From Thermogemmatispora tikiterensis (GTDB taxonomy: Bacteria > Chloroflexota > Ktedonobacteria > Ktedonobacterales > Ktedonobacteraceae), in assembly GCF_003268475.1 (NCBI RefSeq), contig NZ_MCIF01000002.1, positions 4,515,250 through 4,573,960 of the forward strand: DNA of 58,711 bases, in the 5' to 3' direction. This document shows, piece by piece, positions 18,198 through 26,613 of the stretch. The stretch's first letter is position 1. The number at the start of each line of letters is the position of its first letter. Made by a program: the position numbers and the translations under genes. Under the pieces are notes generated by a model that saw nothing but the letters and a program-made list of their open reading frames with translations, was not told where the DNA came from and did not search any database.

Positions 18198-19442
18198 ATG
18201 TCGGACGAAGAGGAACGCCTGCCGGTCACAAGTGGTCAGCCAGTACAGCCGACGCGCCGCCGCGGACGGCGGCGCCTGGTGATAGTTCTCTCGCTCCTGG
18301 TGGCCGTGTTGGTGATCCTGGCCGCCCTGCTCTATAGTCAGCGGGCGCTGGTGCGTAGCTTGTTGACTGGCTCGCATTTCGTGGGCGGCAATGCCTCCAT
18401 CGCCTCTCTGCATCTTCCCCCCGGCTTCAGCGCTACGGTCTTTGCCCAGGGTCTGTCTGCTCCCCGCTTTATTACCTTCAGCCCTGATGGCACGCTCTTT
18501 GTGGCCGAGCGCGGCACCGGGAGCATTGTGGCTTTGCCCGATCCAACGCACAGCGGGAAAGCTGCCCGCCGCGTGGTTGTGGTCTCGGGCCTCAACGATC
18601 CAACCAGTCTGGTTTTCTATCAGGGCGCCCTCTACGTGGGCGAGGCTTCACGCGTGACACGCTTTACACTGGATGCCTCTTTCCATGTGACGAGTCGCAA
18701 GGTGATTGTGCCCAACCTGCCTACGGGCGGCAACCATGTGACGCGCACGGTCTTGATCGGCCCCGATGGTCGCCTCTATGTCTCGATTGGCTCCTCTTGC
18801 AATGTGTGTATCGAGTCGGACCCCCGCCGCGCTACAGTCATGGTCTTTAACCTCGATGGCAGCGGCGGCAGGATCTACGCCCGCGGCCTGCGCAATGCCG
18901 TCGGCATGGCTATCAATCCGTGGAATAACCAGATCTGGGTGACCAATAATGGCCGCGATCTCATGGGCGATAATACGCCGCCGGAGACAATCTATGCCCT
19001 CCAGGAGGGCGGTAACTATGGCTGGCCGCGCTGCCAGGCCGGCGATATTATCGATCCCGACTATGGTCACCCCGGCGATTGCCGCGGCGTGGTACAGCCG
19101 CTGGTGAAGATGCAGGCCCACTCGGCTCCGCTGGGTCTGGTCTTCTATACAGCCAACCAGTTTCCCGCTCACTACCACGGCCTCTTTGTGGCCTTCCACG
19201 GCTCGTGGAACCGCACAGTGCCAACAGGCTATAAGGTGGTCTTTATCCCGCTCGATGCCCACGGCGCGGTCGCTGGCCCGGTCGAGGATTTCGCTACCGG
19301 CTGGCTGCTGAATAATAACGACGCCACCGGGCGCCCCGTGGGCCTGGCCGTCGATCCTCAAGGCTCCCTCTACGTGAGCGACGATAAGGGCGGCTATATC
19401 TATCGCATCAGCTATACGGCTCCCCCAACCGTCGATCCCTGA
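18198..19442 (+). CDS. Membrane-anchored PQQ-type sugar dehydrogenase-like protein
   Basis: Six-bladed beta-propeller of the soluble glucose/sorbosone dehydrogenase family, 414 aa. A basic stretch and one N-terminal helix (LVIVLSLLVAVLVILAALLY) anchor it outside the cell. Family motifs are clear: PPGFSATVFAQGLSAPR, PDGTLFVAERG, RGLRNAVGMAINP, GGNYGWPRC, AFHGSWNR and GRPVGLAVDPQGSLYVSDD. NYGWP and GSWNR are typical of the sorbosone dehydrogenase branch. Whether PQQ is bound and which sugar is oxidised cannot be told. The ribosome-binding site is weak (GAGCGAGA). Confidence 0.87.
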   Translation: MSDEEERLPVTSGQPVQPTRRRGRRRLVIVLSLLVAVLVILAALLYSQRALVRSLLTGSHFVGGNASIASLHLPPGFSATVFAQGLSAPRFITFSPDGTLFVAERGTGSIVALPDPTHSGKAARRVVVVSGLNDPTSLVFYQGALYVGEASRVTRFTLDASFHVTSRKVIVPNLPTGGNHVTRTVLIGPDGRLYVSIGSSCNVCIESDPRRATVMVFNLDGSGGRIYARGLRNAVGMAINPWNNQIWVTNNGRDLMGDNTPPETIYALQEGGNYGWPRCQAGDIIDPDYGHPGDCRGVVQPLVKMQAHSAPLGLVFYTANQFPAHYHGLFVAFHGSWNRTVPTGYKVVFIPLDAHGAVAGPVEDFATGWLLNNNDATGRPVGLAVDPQGSLYVSDDKGGYIYRISYTAPPTVDP

Positions 19443-19478
19443 TCATGCTGGCCACTCCGCTCACCCGTGCGGGCAGCC

Positions 19479-19507
19479 TTGACAACCCCTCTTCCCCAGT
19501 ATATCAT
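19479..19507 (+). promoter_or_regulatory. Strong promoter of the TetR gene
   Basis: Consensus -35 TTGACA (19479-19484), 17 bases, TATCAT (19502-19507). The 20-bp operator begins one base after the -10. Confidence 0.75.
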
Positions 19508-19508
19508 C

Positions 19509-19528
19509 TTAATTAATCAGTCAGTTAA
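19509..19528. promoter_or_regulatory. Putative TetR operator, copy 1
   Basis: TTAATTAATCAGTCAGTTAA lies immediately downstream of the -10, over the expected transcription start. A copy with one difference precedes the ABC ATPase. The core TTAA-N8-TTAA is an imperfect dyad. The position fits autorepression. Confidence 0.65.
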
Positions 19529-19546
19529 ATAATGGAATAGGGAGAG

Positions 19547-20170
19547 ATGGCACGTCGGCCTAAGACGGAAGGAACAGAGGATCGCCGCGAGCAGATTATC
19601 GATGCGGCCTTGCGGGTCTTTGCGCGCAAGGGCTTCGCGCGGGCGACCAATAAGGACATCGCTCGCGAGGCGGGTATTACGCCAGGGCTGATCTACTACT
19701 ATTTTGCCGATAAGGAGGCCCTCTTGCAAGCGGTGATTGAGAGCCGCTCACCGCTGCGCCTCTTTGAGCAGCTGGAGCCGGCCCAGTGGGATGCGCCCCC
19801 TGCCGAGTTTCTGCGCGCAATCCTGCTCCAGGCCCTGGAGATTATCGAGAGCGAGCAGGTCATTAGCCTGATCCGTACAGTCCTCTCGGAGCTGCTCCAC
19901 GGCGAGGAGATCCCGCTCCTACCAGGGCTGTTCCTGCCGCGCATCATCGATGTTCTGCAGCGCTACCTGCGGCTGCAGCAGGCGAAAGGCGCTCTACGCC
20001 CGGCGATGTCGACCGAAGAGGCGGCCCAGGTCTTGCTGAGCGCGATGATGGGGCTGGTAATGCGCCGCCAGATATTACGCGACGCCAGTGTGTTGCGTTA
20101 TTCACACGGGGAGCTGGTGTCACTCGTCCTGAGAACCATTCTGCCGGGCCTGCTGCCGTCGGGCGGCTAA
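19547..20170 (+). CDS. TetR-family transcriptional regulator
   Basis: One-component regulator, 207 aa. The N-terminal HTH is typical: IIDAALRVFARKGFARATN, then KDIAREAGITPGLIYYYFADKEALLQAV. The ligand-binding domain fills the rest (AcrR-type, with LVSLVLRTILPGLL at the end). GGGAGAG precedes the ATG. It is followed by an ABC exporter and a flavin monooxygenase whose leader carries the same operator, the usual layout for a locally acting repressor of efflux. The ligand is unknown. Confidence 0.93.
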   Translation: MARRPKTEGTEDRREQIIDAALRVFARKGFARATNKDIAREAGITPGLIYYYFADKEALLQAVIESRSPLRLFEQLEPAQWDAPPAEFLRAILLQALEIIESEQVISLIRTVLSELLHGEEIPLLPGLFLPRIIDVLQRYLRLQQAKGALRPAMSTEEAAQVLLSAMMGLVMRRQILRDASVLRYSHGELVSLVLRTILPGLLPSGG

Positions 20171-20191
20171 GCTCTTTTTTGGTCCTACTTA

Positions 20192-20211
20192 TTAATTAAT
20201 CAATCAGTTAA
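20192..20211. promoter_or_regulatory. Putative TetR operator, copy 2
   Basis: TTAATTAATCAATCAGTTAA matches copy 1 at 19 of 20 positions. It sits 19 bases before the ABC ATPase start. A -10-like TATTAA overlaps it, but no clear -35 was found, so readthrough from the TetR promoter is also possible. Confidence 0.65.
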
Positions 20212-20229
20212 TACGAAGGAGGAAGCAAC

Positions 20230-21018
20230 ATGGCTGAGAGCAGCCAAACGGGGTCGCACTCGCTAGCAACGGGTGCTGGTGAGCCGCTGGTTGTCTGCGA
20301 GGGGGTAGTCAAGGTCTTTGGCAAGCTGCGCGTACTCGATGGCCTCAACCTGACCATTGGAACGGGCGAGACCTTCGGGCTGGTGGGACCCAATGGCTCC
20401 GGCAAGACAACGCTGATGCGTATGCTGGCCGGTCTGGTGCGTCCGACGGCGGGCGGTGTGCGCGTGCTTGGGCGGTGTCTGCCCGATCCGGCGGTTGCCG
20501 CTTCGATCGGCTACATGACCCAGCTCAGCGCGCTCTATCTTGACCTGACGGCCCGCGAGAACCTGCGCTTCTTTTGCAGTATCTATGGCCTGCGCGGTCA
20601 GGAGCGAGAGCGGCGCATCAATGAGATCCTGGAACGGGTCGAGCTGAGTGCCAATGCTGATCGCGTGGTGGCGACCTTCAGCGGTGGTATGCGCCAGCGC
20701 CTCTCTCTGGCCTGCGCACTCGTGCATCGCCCGCGGCTGGCCCTGTTGGATGAGCCGACGGTTGGAGTTGACCCCGAACTGCGACGTGCTTTCTGGGACT
20801 ACTTCGCCCAGCTCAATGGCGAGGGAACGACTATTGTGGTCTCAACGCATCACCTCGATGAGGCGGCGCGCTGCAGTCGACTGGGACTGTTACGTTTCGG
20901 CAAGCTGCTGGCCTGCGGTACGCCCCAGGAGCTGCTGGCGGGGGCTGGCACCAGCGATATGGAGACGGCTTTTCTCTACTACGCCGCTCGTGGACGGCAG
21001 GAAGAGGTCACAGCATGA
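20230..21018 (+). CDS. ABC transporter ATP-binding protein
   Basis: ATPase of a NatA/DrrA-like exporter, 262 aa. Walker A is GPNGSGKTT, signature FSGGMRQRLSLA, Walker B LALLDEPTVGVD and switch VSTHHLDEA. AAGGAGGAAG precedes the ATG. Its stop overlaps the permease start by four bases (ATGA), so the two subunits are translationally coupled. It is probably under the adjacent TetR regulator. Confidence 0.93.
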   Translation: MAESSQTGSHSLATGAGEPLVVCEGVVKVFGKLRVLDGLNLTIGTGETFGLVGPNGSGKTTLMRMLAGLVRPTAGGVRVLGRCLPDPAVAASIGYMTQLSALYLDLTARENLRFFCSIYGLRGQERERRINEILERVELSANADRVVATFSGGMRQRLSLACALVHRPRLALLDEPTVGVDPELRRAFWDYFAQLNGEGTTIVVSTHHLDEAARCSRLGLLRFGKLLACGTPQELLAGAGTSDMETAFLYYAARGRQEEVTA

Positions 21019-22184
21019 GTGGAACGCGTATTCTAGCCTTGACAACGCGCATTATGCGGCAGATCGTGCGCGATCGCCGCACGCTGGCCCTGGTCTTTCT
21101 CGTGCCCTTGCTGGTGATGAGCGTGTTGTATGTCGTGCTCACAGGAAGCAGCGGCGCTGTACCCAGGCTGGCCCTGGTGCGCCCCACCGGGACGGGGAGC
21201 GAGGCCCTCAATCTCCTCATCGATCGCCTGCTGCCACCGGCCTCGCGCCTGAAGACAATGACGATCGCTGCCGATGAGGTGGAGAGCGTCCTCAACAAGG
21301 GCGAGGCCGACGCTGCGCTGATCTTCCCGACGGATCTCGCCGCCCAACTGGCGCACGGCGAGCATCCCAGGCTGCAGCTTGTGCTTGAGGGGTCTGATCC
21401 CACGGTCGCCGCGGCCATGCGTGAGAGCGTGACGGCTCTGGTTCGTCAGCTCGATGTGGCGTTGGTGCAGGCCCAGAGTCAGAGGGGTCAGGGGCAGCAG
21501 GGACCGGTGCCTGCCGTCAATGTGCCGGCGACCTCAGTGCTGACCTTGGCGACGCCGCGCTACCTGCATGGTGGCCCGGACTATACCTTTAACGACGCTC
21601 TGGCTCCTGTCTTTATCGGAGTCTTCTCCTTCTTCTTCGTCTTTCTGCTCACCTCGGTAGCTTTCCTGCGCGAGCGTTCCCAGGGGACGATTGAGCGGGT
21701 GCTGGCCTCGCCCCTGCGCCGCGGCGAGCTGGTCATGGGCTATGTCTGCGGCTTCACCCTCTTCGCCCTGGTGCAGGCCGTTGTCGTTCTGCTCTTCGTG
21801 ATCTTTGTGTTGCGAGTGCACTATCAGGGGAATCTCGGTCTGGTCTTTCTGGTGGCGATCCTGCTGACAGTGAGCGGCGTGAACCTGGGCATCTTTCTCT
21901 CGACGTTTGCCCAGAATGAGTTTCAGATCATCCAATTTATCCCTTTGGTCTTTGGGTTGCAGGTCCTGCTCTCGGGGATTTTCTGGCCTGTAGCGCAACT
22001 TCCTGCCTGGCTGCAGCCCGTTTCCTATCTCCTCCCTTTGACCTATGCCAATGAGGCCCTGCGCGACGTGATGCTCAAAGGAAGCGACTTCGCTCAGATT
22101 GCTCCGCAGCTGGCGGCGTTGCTGGTCTTCATGTTGCTGATGATTGGGCTGAGCGCGGTGACCGTGAGGCGTCAGGTTGCCTGA
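21015..22184 (+). CDS. ABC-2 type transporter permease
   Basis: Membrane subunit, 389 aa. An N-terminal helix (TLALVFLVPLLVMSVLYVV) is followed by an extracytoplasmic domain of about 160 residues and then five helices. FLRERSQGTIERVLASPLRR after helix 2 and the final LPAWLQPVSYLLPLTYANEALRD are hallmarks of the YhiH/DrrB-like ABC-2 family. It is coupled to the ATPase by an ATGA overlap. Export of a hydrophobic compound or drug is likely; the substrate is unknown. Confidence 0.92.
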   Translation: MSGTRILALTTRIMRQIVRDRRTLALVFLVPLLVMSVLYVVLTGSSGAVPRLALVRPTGTGSEALNLLIDRLLPPASRLKTMTIAADEVESVLNKGEADAALIFPTDLAAQLAHGEHPRLQLVLEGSDPTVAAAMRESVTALVRQLDVALVQAQSQRGQGQQGPVPAVNVPATSVLTLATPRYLHGGPDYTFNDALAPVFIGVFSFFFVFLLTSVAFLRERSQGTIERVLASPLRRGELVMGYVCGFTLFALVQAVVVLLFVIFVLRVHYQGNLGLVFLVAILLTVSGVNLGIFLSTFAQNEFQIIQFIPLVFGLQVLLSGIFWPVAQLPAWLQPVSYLLPLTYANEALRDVMLKGSDFAQIAPQLAALLVFMLLMIGLSAVTVRRQVA

Positions 22185-22233
22185 TGCACAAAGAAAAGCC
22201 GTGTCGGATCAGATCAGAAAGGAGGGTTTGCCC

Positions 22234-23508
22234 ATGTTAGAAGCGAGTGGTGTCCCGCGGCTGGCAGCTGCTGAAGGAAAGGAGAAGGCCGGGCCTCCGG
22301 CGGGGCAGGAAGTGGCCTGCTGCATTGTTGGGGGAGGCCCTGCCGGATTGATGCTTGGCTTGCTGCTGGCGCGTCAGGGCATCTCTGTGCGAGTACTGGA
22401 GGCGCATGGGGATTTCGACCGCGATTTTCGGGGGGATACGCTTCATCCCTCGGTGCTGGAGATCATTGATCAGCTCGGCCTGAGTGAGAGGCTGCTGGCG
22501 TTGTCCCATAGCCGTGTGCAGCAGTTTGGCCTGCAGACCGAGGACGGGTGGCTGGAGCTGAGCGATTTTCGCCTGCTCCCGACGCGCTATCCCTACATCA
22601 TGCTGGTGCCCCAGGTCGACTTTCTGACATTTCTGGCAGGCGAGGCCCGGCGCTGGCCAGCCTTCCAGCTGGAGATGGGGGCGCGTGTCGAAGAGCTGCT
22701 AGAGCGAGAAGGGCGTGTCGTGGGCGTGCGCTATCGGACGCGCGAGGGCTGGCGCGAAGTGCGAGCGCTGCTGACGGTCGCCGCTGATGGTCGCTTCTCA
22801 CGGGTGCGCCAGCTTGCCGGTTTGCTACCGGTGAAGACCTCGCCACCGATGGACGTCCTCTGGTTCCGGTTGCCACGCCAGCCGGAGGATCAGCTCAGCT
22901 CGGGCGGTCGCTTCCTGCGTGGGAGGGCTGTCGTCGTGCTTGAACGCGGTAGCTATTATCAGCTTGGCTATCTTATTCCCAAAGGAGGCTATCAGCGTAT
23001 CCATCAGGCGGGACTGGCCGCTCTCCGTCAGGAGCTGGCGAGCTTTCTTCCTCCAGAACTGGCGGCCCGCCTGGAAACCCTCCAGGAATGGAGGCAGATC
23101 GCGGTCCTCACGGTTGAGTCCAGCTATCTCAGGCGCTGGTACCGCCCGGGGCTGCTGCTCATTGGCGATGCGGCGCATGTCATGTCGCCGGTGGCTGGAG
23201 TAGGCATTAACTATGCCATTCAGGATGCCGTAGTAGCGGCCAATATCCTCAGCAGTGCTCTGAAGCAGGGGAGTGTGAGCACGAAGGATTTGGCGCGCGT
23301 GCAGCGGGCGCGCCTCTGGCCGACGCGGCTGATGCAGCGTGTCCAGGAGCAGATCCAGAGGCGGATCATTGCCTCTAGTCTGGCGAAGGAGGGGGAGCGC
23401 TTTCGCGTGCCGGCCTGGTTCCGCTGGCTGGTGCGACGGCGGCTTGCTCGGCTGCTGCTGGCGCACTTTATCGGGCTGGGGATACCGCGGGTCAGGGTGG
23501 TGGCCTGA
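22234..23508 (+). CDS. FAD-dependent monooxygenase
   Basis: Group A flavoprotein hydroxylase (PHBH/UbiH/TetX type), 424 aa. The dinucleotide site is CCIVGGGPAGLMLGLLLARQ, and the second FAD motif is LLIGDAAHVMSPVAGVGIN. The DG motif appears as VAADGRFSRVR. A polar 28-residue N-terminal extension precedes the FAD site. ATG 22234 is chosen because AAAGGAGG lies 8 bases upstream. It follows the exporter by 49 bases and is probably in the same TetR-controlled operon. That setting would suit modification of the compound exported, or detoxification; both are inferences. Confidence 0.9.
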   Translation: MLEASGVPRLAAAEGKEKAGPPAGQEVACCIVGGGPAGLMLGLLLARQGISVRVLEAHGDFDRDFRGDTLHPSVLEIIDQLGLSERLLALSHSRVQQFGLQTEDGWLELSDFRLLPTRYPYIMLVPQVDFLTFLAGEARRWPAFQLEMGARVEELLEREGRVVGVRYRTREGWREVRALLTVAADGRFSRVRQLAGLLPVKTSPPMDVLWFRLPRQPEDQLSSGGRFLRGRAVVVLERGSYYQLGYLIPKGGYQRIHQAGLAALRQELASFLPPELAARLETLQEWRQIAVLTVESSYLRRWYRPGLLLIGDAAHVMSPVAGVGINYAIQDAVVAANILSSALKQGSVSTKDLARVQRARLWPTRLMQRVQEQIQRRIIASSLAKEGERFRVPAWFRWLVRRRLARLLLAHFIGLGIPRVRVVA

Positions 23509-23548
23509 GCGTGGCTTGAGATGATTGCAGGTGATGCAGAGATGTGCC

Positions 23549-23591
23549 CCCTGCGTAGCGCCTCAAGAAGACTGACAGGCGCTGCGCAGGG
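23549..23591. terminator. Convergent stem-loop terminator
   Basis: A 15-base inverted repeat with one G-U pair (CCCTGCGTAGCGCCT at 23549-23563, its complement at 23577-23591) between the convergent monooxygenase and CoxG-like genes. Confidence 0.65.
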
Positions 23592-23634
23592 AGCAAGTGG
23601 ATAGGAGTTGTTTTTCGCACGCGTGCGCACTCAG

Positions 23635-24102
23635 TCAGGCCGTGATGGCGCCGACCTGCTTCTCGAAGTTCTTGAAGAACTGGTCGAGGGCCAGCTTGAG
23701 GGTATTTTTCATCACGATCTCGGGAGTGGCGGCGATCTTGCCTTCGAGAGTGGCCTCGGCGGCGTAGCTCAGGTTGGTGGTGGCGGCGCCATCCTCGGCG
23801 AGCGTGATAGTGCAGCTGGCCTTGATGCGGCCCAGGGCGTTATATGGCTCGCTCAGCAGTACAACGCGCTCGGGGGCCACAACCTCGCCGGTGCGCACGT
23901 AAACGGTATAAGGCCCCTTCAGACCGGGGACGTTGGGAGAAATAACCAGCTTCAGCTCACGTCCCGTGCGCCCATCCGGGTTCTCAACGTACTCGGCGCT
24001 CTCGCAGCCGGGAATGCTCTCTTTGAGCACCTGTGGATCAAACAGGGCGTCAAAGACGCGCTGGCGCGGGGCCTTGATCTGCTGACTGCCCGTGATTTCC
24101 AT
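23635..24102 (-). CDS. CoxG-like SRPBCC protein
   Basis: Small cytoplasmic START/SRPBCC-fold protein of the carbon monoxide dehydrogenase subunit G family, 155 aa. The family pattern is visible: ITGSQQIKAPRQRVFDAL, LKESIPGCESAEYV and the GRIKASCTITL strand. The start at 24102 is set by family length and GAGGAAGG upstream; an open extension of 100 codons has no family similarity. CoxG proteins help recruit the CO dehydrogenase maturation machinery to the membrane, but no cox genes are present here, so a different role is possible. The C-terminal membrane anchor of some CoxG proteins is absent. Confidence 0.87.
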   Translation of the reverse strand: MEITGSQQIKAPRQRVFDALFDPQVLKESIPGCESAEYVENPDGRTGRELKLVISPNVPGLKGPYTVYVRTGEVVAPERVVLLSEPYNALGRIKASCTITLAEDGAATTNLSYAAEATLEGKIAATPEIVMKNTLKLALDQFFKNFEKQVGAITA

Positions 24103-24637
24103 CGCGGTCTCGAAACCTTCCTCGCAAGAAAGTCTGGCCCTGCTCAGCCCACACGGCGTGATAGAGGCACCGGGGGCTGGCAGGGAGGTGTCAGGAATCT
24201 TCCTCAACACGATCAGTATATCCCCTGTATGAAGTCGCTTCAATCCAGAGGCTAGGAAGTACCACAAGAGGACCGGGACACGAGTGGATGATTCTGGTCG
24301 CTCAGGCTGACCAGCTTTCGGGTGGTTAGAGATTGGAGCAAGCCGAGCAGGGAGTATTCGCCCTGCATGATGATCGCGGCGCCTCTGCTCAAATAACATC
24401 ACTGGAACCGCTCAGACTGGTGGAGCTGAAAAATGACTGGTTCTATGCATGTCTCTAATACATACTCATATATAAATATTGGAAAGTATAAGAGGGTCCT
24501 TCAGTAGTTGCGTTCCTTGCAGATAAGGAGTGAACTCAGAGATTTTGAGGTGTGGATTGGCGTTTATCTATTTAGATTGCTCTGGCTACTCCTCTTCCCC
24601 CTCCAGTAAGGGCTGTAGTAACATCGGAGGCACAGCA
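24103..24637. other. Divergent AT-rich intergenic region
   Basis: About 535 bases between the divergent CoxG-like and GT-C genes. The 24440-24500 part is strongly AT-rich (TATATAAATATT and TATAAG elements) and probably contains the promoter of the downstream membrane protein. No RNA or repeat was recognised. Confidence 0.4.
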
Positions 24638-26386
24638 TTGAAGGTATGGAGAATTTTTGATAAATATGATGTATTTGCGTTGATTATTATTCTACTTTCT
24701 TCTCTGCTGCGTTTTTCGCTGATCCTCCTGGGCTGGCCATCTCTTGATAGCGACGAGGGAACAATGGGGCTGATGGCTCTGCACATTGCCTATCAGGGTG
24801 CTCACCCGCTTGTCTTCTACGGTCAGGACTACTTAGCTCCCATCGATGCCTATCTGGCGGCCTTCTTTTTCCTCATCTGGGGTCCCTCAGTTGTCACCCT
24901 GCGCCTGAGTGTATTGCTTCTCTTTTGCTTTTTTCTGATACAGATCTATTTATTGACTAGTCTGGTCTATAATAAACCGCTGGCGCTCTGCACTTTGCTC
25001 ATCGTGGGGGCAGGTCCTGGCGAGGTAGTCTTTCGGGAGCTTGAGGCTGCTGGAGGATCACCGGATGTCCTCTTCTTCTGCTCCTGTCTGCTCCTGGTCA
25101 CTTGCAAGATCGTCTTGAGCAGGCAGCAGCGGCTCGCGGTGCAGGAGCAGGCTGGGCTGTGGGATGGGCTGGCTTTGGGAGGTTGGGGCCTGTTGGCTGG
25201 CGTCAGCATCTGGAGTGATCCGCTCGTGCTCCCTTTCGTTGGCATGGCTTTCTTATTGCTGCTAGAGAGCTATCGCCGCCAGCTCAAGCTAGCCCTGCTC
25301 TTGATCCTTCTGGCGGGCCTGCTGGTGGGCCTGGCGCCGGAAATCATCTACAAAGTGACGGTTCCGCCTTCGCCGACCAGGTTAGCTCTGCTCGGTCCGG
25401 GCTATCATGAGCCTGCCTATCCTCCCGTTACGGCGAGCAGTGGAGCGGGAGCGACAGGGACCGGGATGGCGATCCAGGCTTCGCCAATGCTGCAGATTGC
25501 TGGAGCGTTGCTCGTCAGCCTGCCCTTAGCGACGGGAGGCAACGCCATCTGTACCCTGGGGTCTGGCCAGGCCTGGCCACCTCGGGGAGACCCTCAGACG
25601 CAGTTATGCACGGTGCTGCATGGTGCCTGGTCTCTTGGCTACCTTGTTCTCTGGTTTCTGGCAGCGGGGCTGGCCTTGAAAGCCTGGTGGCCCTGGCGAC
25701 GACGAGATCCCAACCCTGAGTCCGACGAGAGGTCCTGTGCGCTTGAGCATGCCAGACAGGGAGCCAGGTTGATGGTGCTCGGGGGAGCTGGTGGCACCCT
25801 TTTTCTCTATTGCCTGTTCCCTCCAGCGGCGCTTACCCCCTGGCCTTCCTCTCGCTACCTGGTAGGACTGATCATCAGCATCCCGGCGGTGCTCTTCCCC
25901 CTCTGGTGTCTTGCCTGCTCGTCCTCGCAACGCCTGCGCTGCGGACTTCCTTTGCCGGTGGCTCGATTGGGATCAATGGTAGCAGTGGTGATGGCGATCG
26001 CTACCTGGTGGCTGGGGAGTGGTCAGCTCCTGGCCCAGGCCCCTGGGGTTCAGGTGTTGAATAAGGAGCAGCAGGCTTTAATCAACTTTCTTCTGAAAAG
26101 GGGCGCTACACGTATCTATACCGACTATTGGACCTGTGACCGGATAGCCTTTCAGAGCACGGAACGCATTATATGCAGTGTGCTCGATGCCGGGTTGCAG
26201 CCTGGTCTGAATCGTTATCCGCCCTATAGCTCCCTGGTCCAGGCGGCCCCTGCTCTTCCATGCTATGTCTTCCCTGTCGGTTCTCCTCAAGATCTAAGAC
26301 TTCAGCAGCGCATAGCACGCGGCTATCGTTATAGCCGTCTGACCTACATGAATTATGCCATCTATGAGCCATTGCTATATATATAG
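24638..26386 (+). CDS. GT-C fold membrane glycosyltransferase-like protein
   Basis: Polytopic protein of 582 aa resembling family 39/83 dolichyl-phosphate or undecaprenyl-phosphate sugar mannosyltransferases. The first extracytoplasmic loop holds LGWPSLDSDEGTMGLMAL, where the acidic DSDE is the usual catalytic and metal-binding motif. About ten to twelve hydrophobic helices follow, then a soluble C-terminal region with ATRIYTDYW. TTG 24638 is chosen because CGGAGG (24625-24630) sits 7 bases upstream. The GTG at 24530 would overlap its own ribosome-binding site. Its upstream DNA is AT-rich compared with neighbours. The donor and acceptor are unknown. Confidence 0.75.
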   Translation: MKVWRIFDKYDVFALIIILLSSLLRFSLILLGWPSLDSDEGTMGLMALHIAYQGAHPLVFYGQDYLAPIDAYLAAFFFLIWGPSVVTLRLSVLLLFCFFLIQIYLLTSLVYNKPLALCTLLIVGAGPGEVVFRELEAAGGSPDVLFFCSCLLLVTCKIVLSRQQRLAVQEQAGLWDGLALGGWGLLAGVSIWSDPLVLPFVGMAFLLLLESYRRQLKLALLLILLAGLLVGLAPEIIYKVTVPPSPTRLALLGPGYHEPAYPPVTASSGAGATGTGMAIQASPMLQIAGALLVSLPLATGGNAICTLGSGQAWPPRGDPQTQLCTVLHGAWSLGYLVLWFLAAGLALKAWWPWRRRDPNPESDERSCALEHARQGARLMVLGGAGGTLFLYCLFPPAALTPWPSSRYLVGLIISIPAVLFPLWCLACSSSQRLRCGLPLPVARLGSMVAVVMAIATWWLGSGQLLAQAPGVQVLNKEQQALINFLLKRGATRIYTDYWTCDRIAFQSTERIICSVLDAGLQPGLNRYPPYSSLVQAAPALPCYVFPVGSPQDLRLQQRIARGYRYSRLTYMNYAIYEPLLYI

Positions 26387-26496
26387 CTACGCAGTGTTTT
26401 GCTTCATCTAGAGATCTGGATTATCCAACGATGCCAGGCTCAAAGGCTCCGCTCCTGGATAGCAGGACTGGATCTGTCTCTCACTCATGGCCGGGT

Positions 26497-26542
26497 GGGG
26501 CCTGGGGAAGGACGGTGAAGGCGGCCAAGCCAACCAGGCCCC
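26497..26542. terminator. Stem-loop between convergent genes
   Basis: GGGGCCTGG (26497-26505) pairs perfectly with CCAGGCCCC (26534-26542) between the GT-C gene and the kinase gene. There is no T-tract. Confidence 0.45.
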
Positions 26543-26613
26543 AGAGCCTGACCAGAGCGATTCTGCGCTTACCTCGCTTCCCCAGCTGATGGACTGGCCT
26601 GAGCAGCTGGCAG

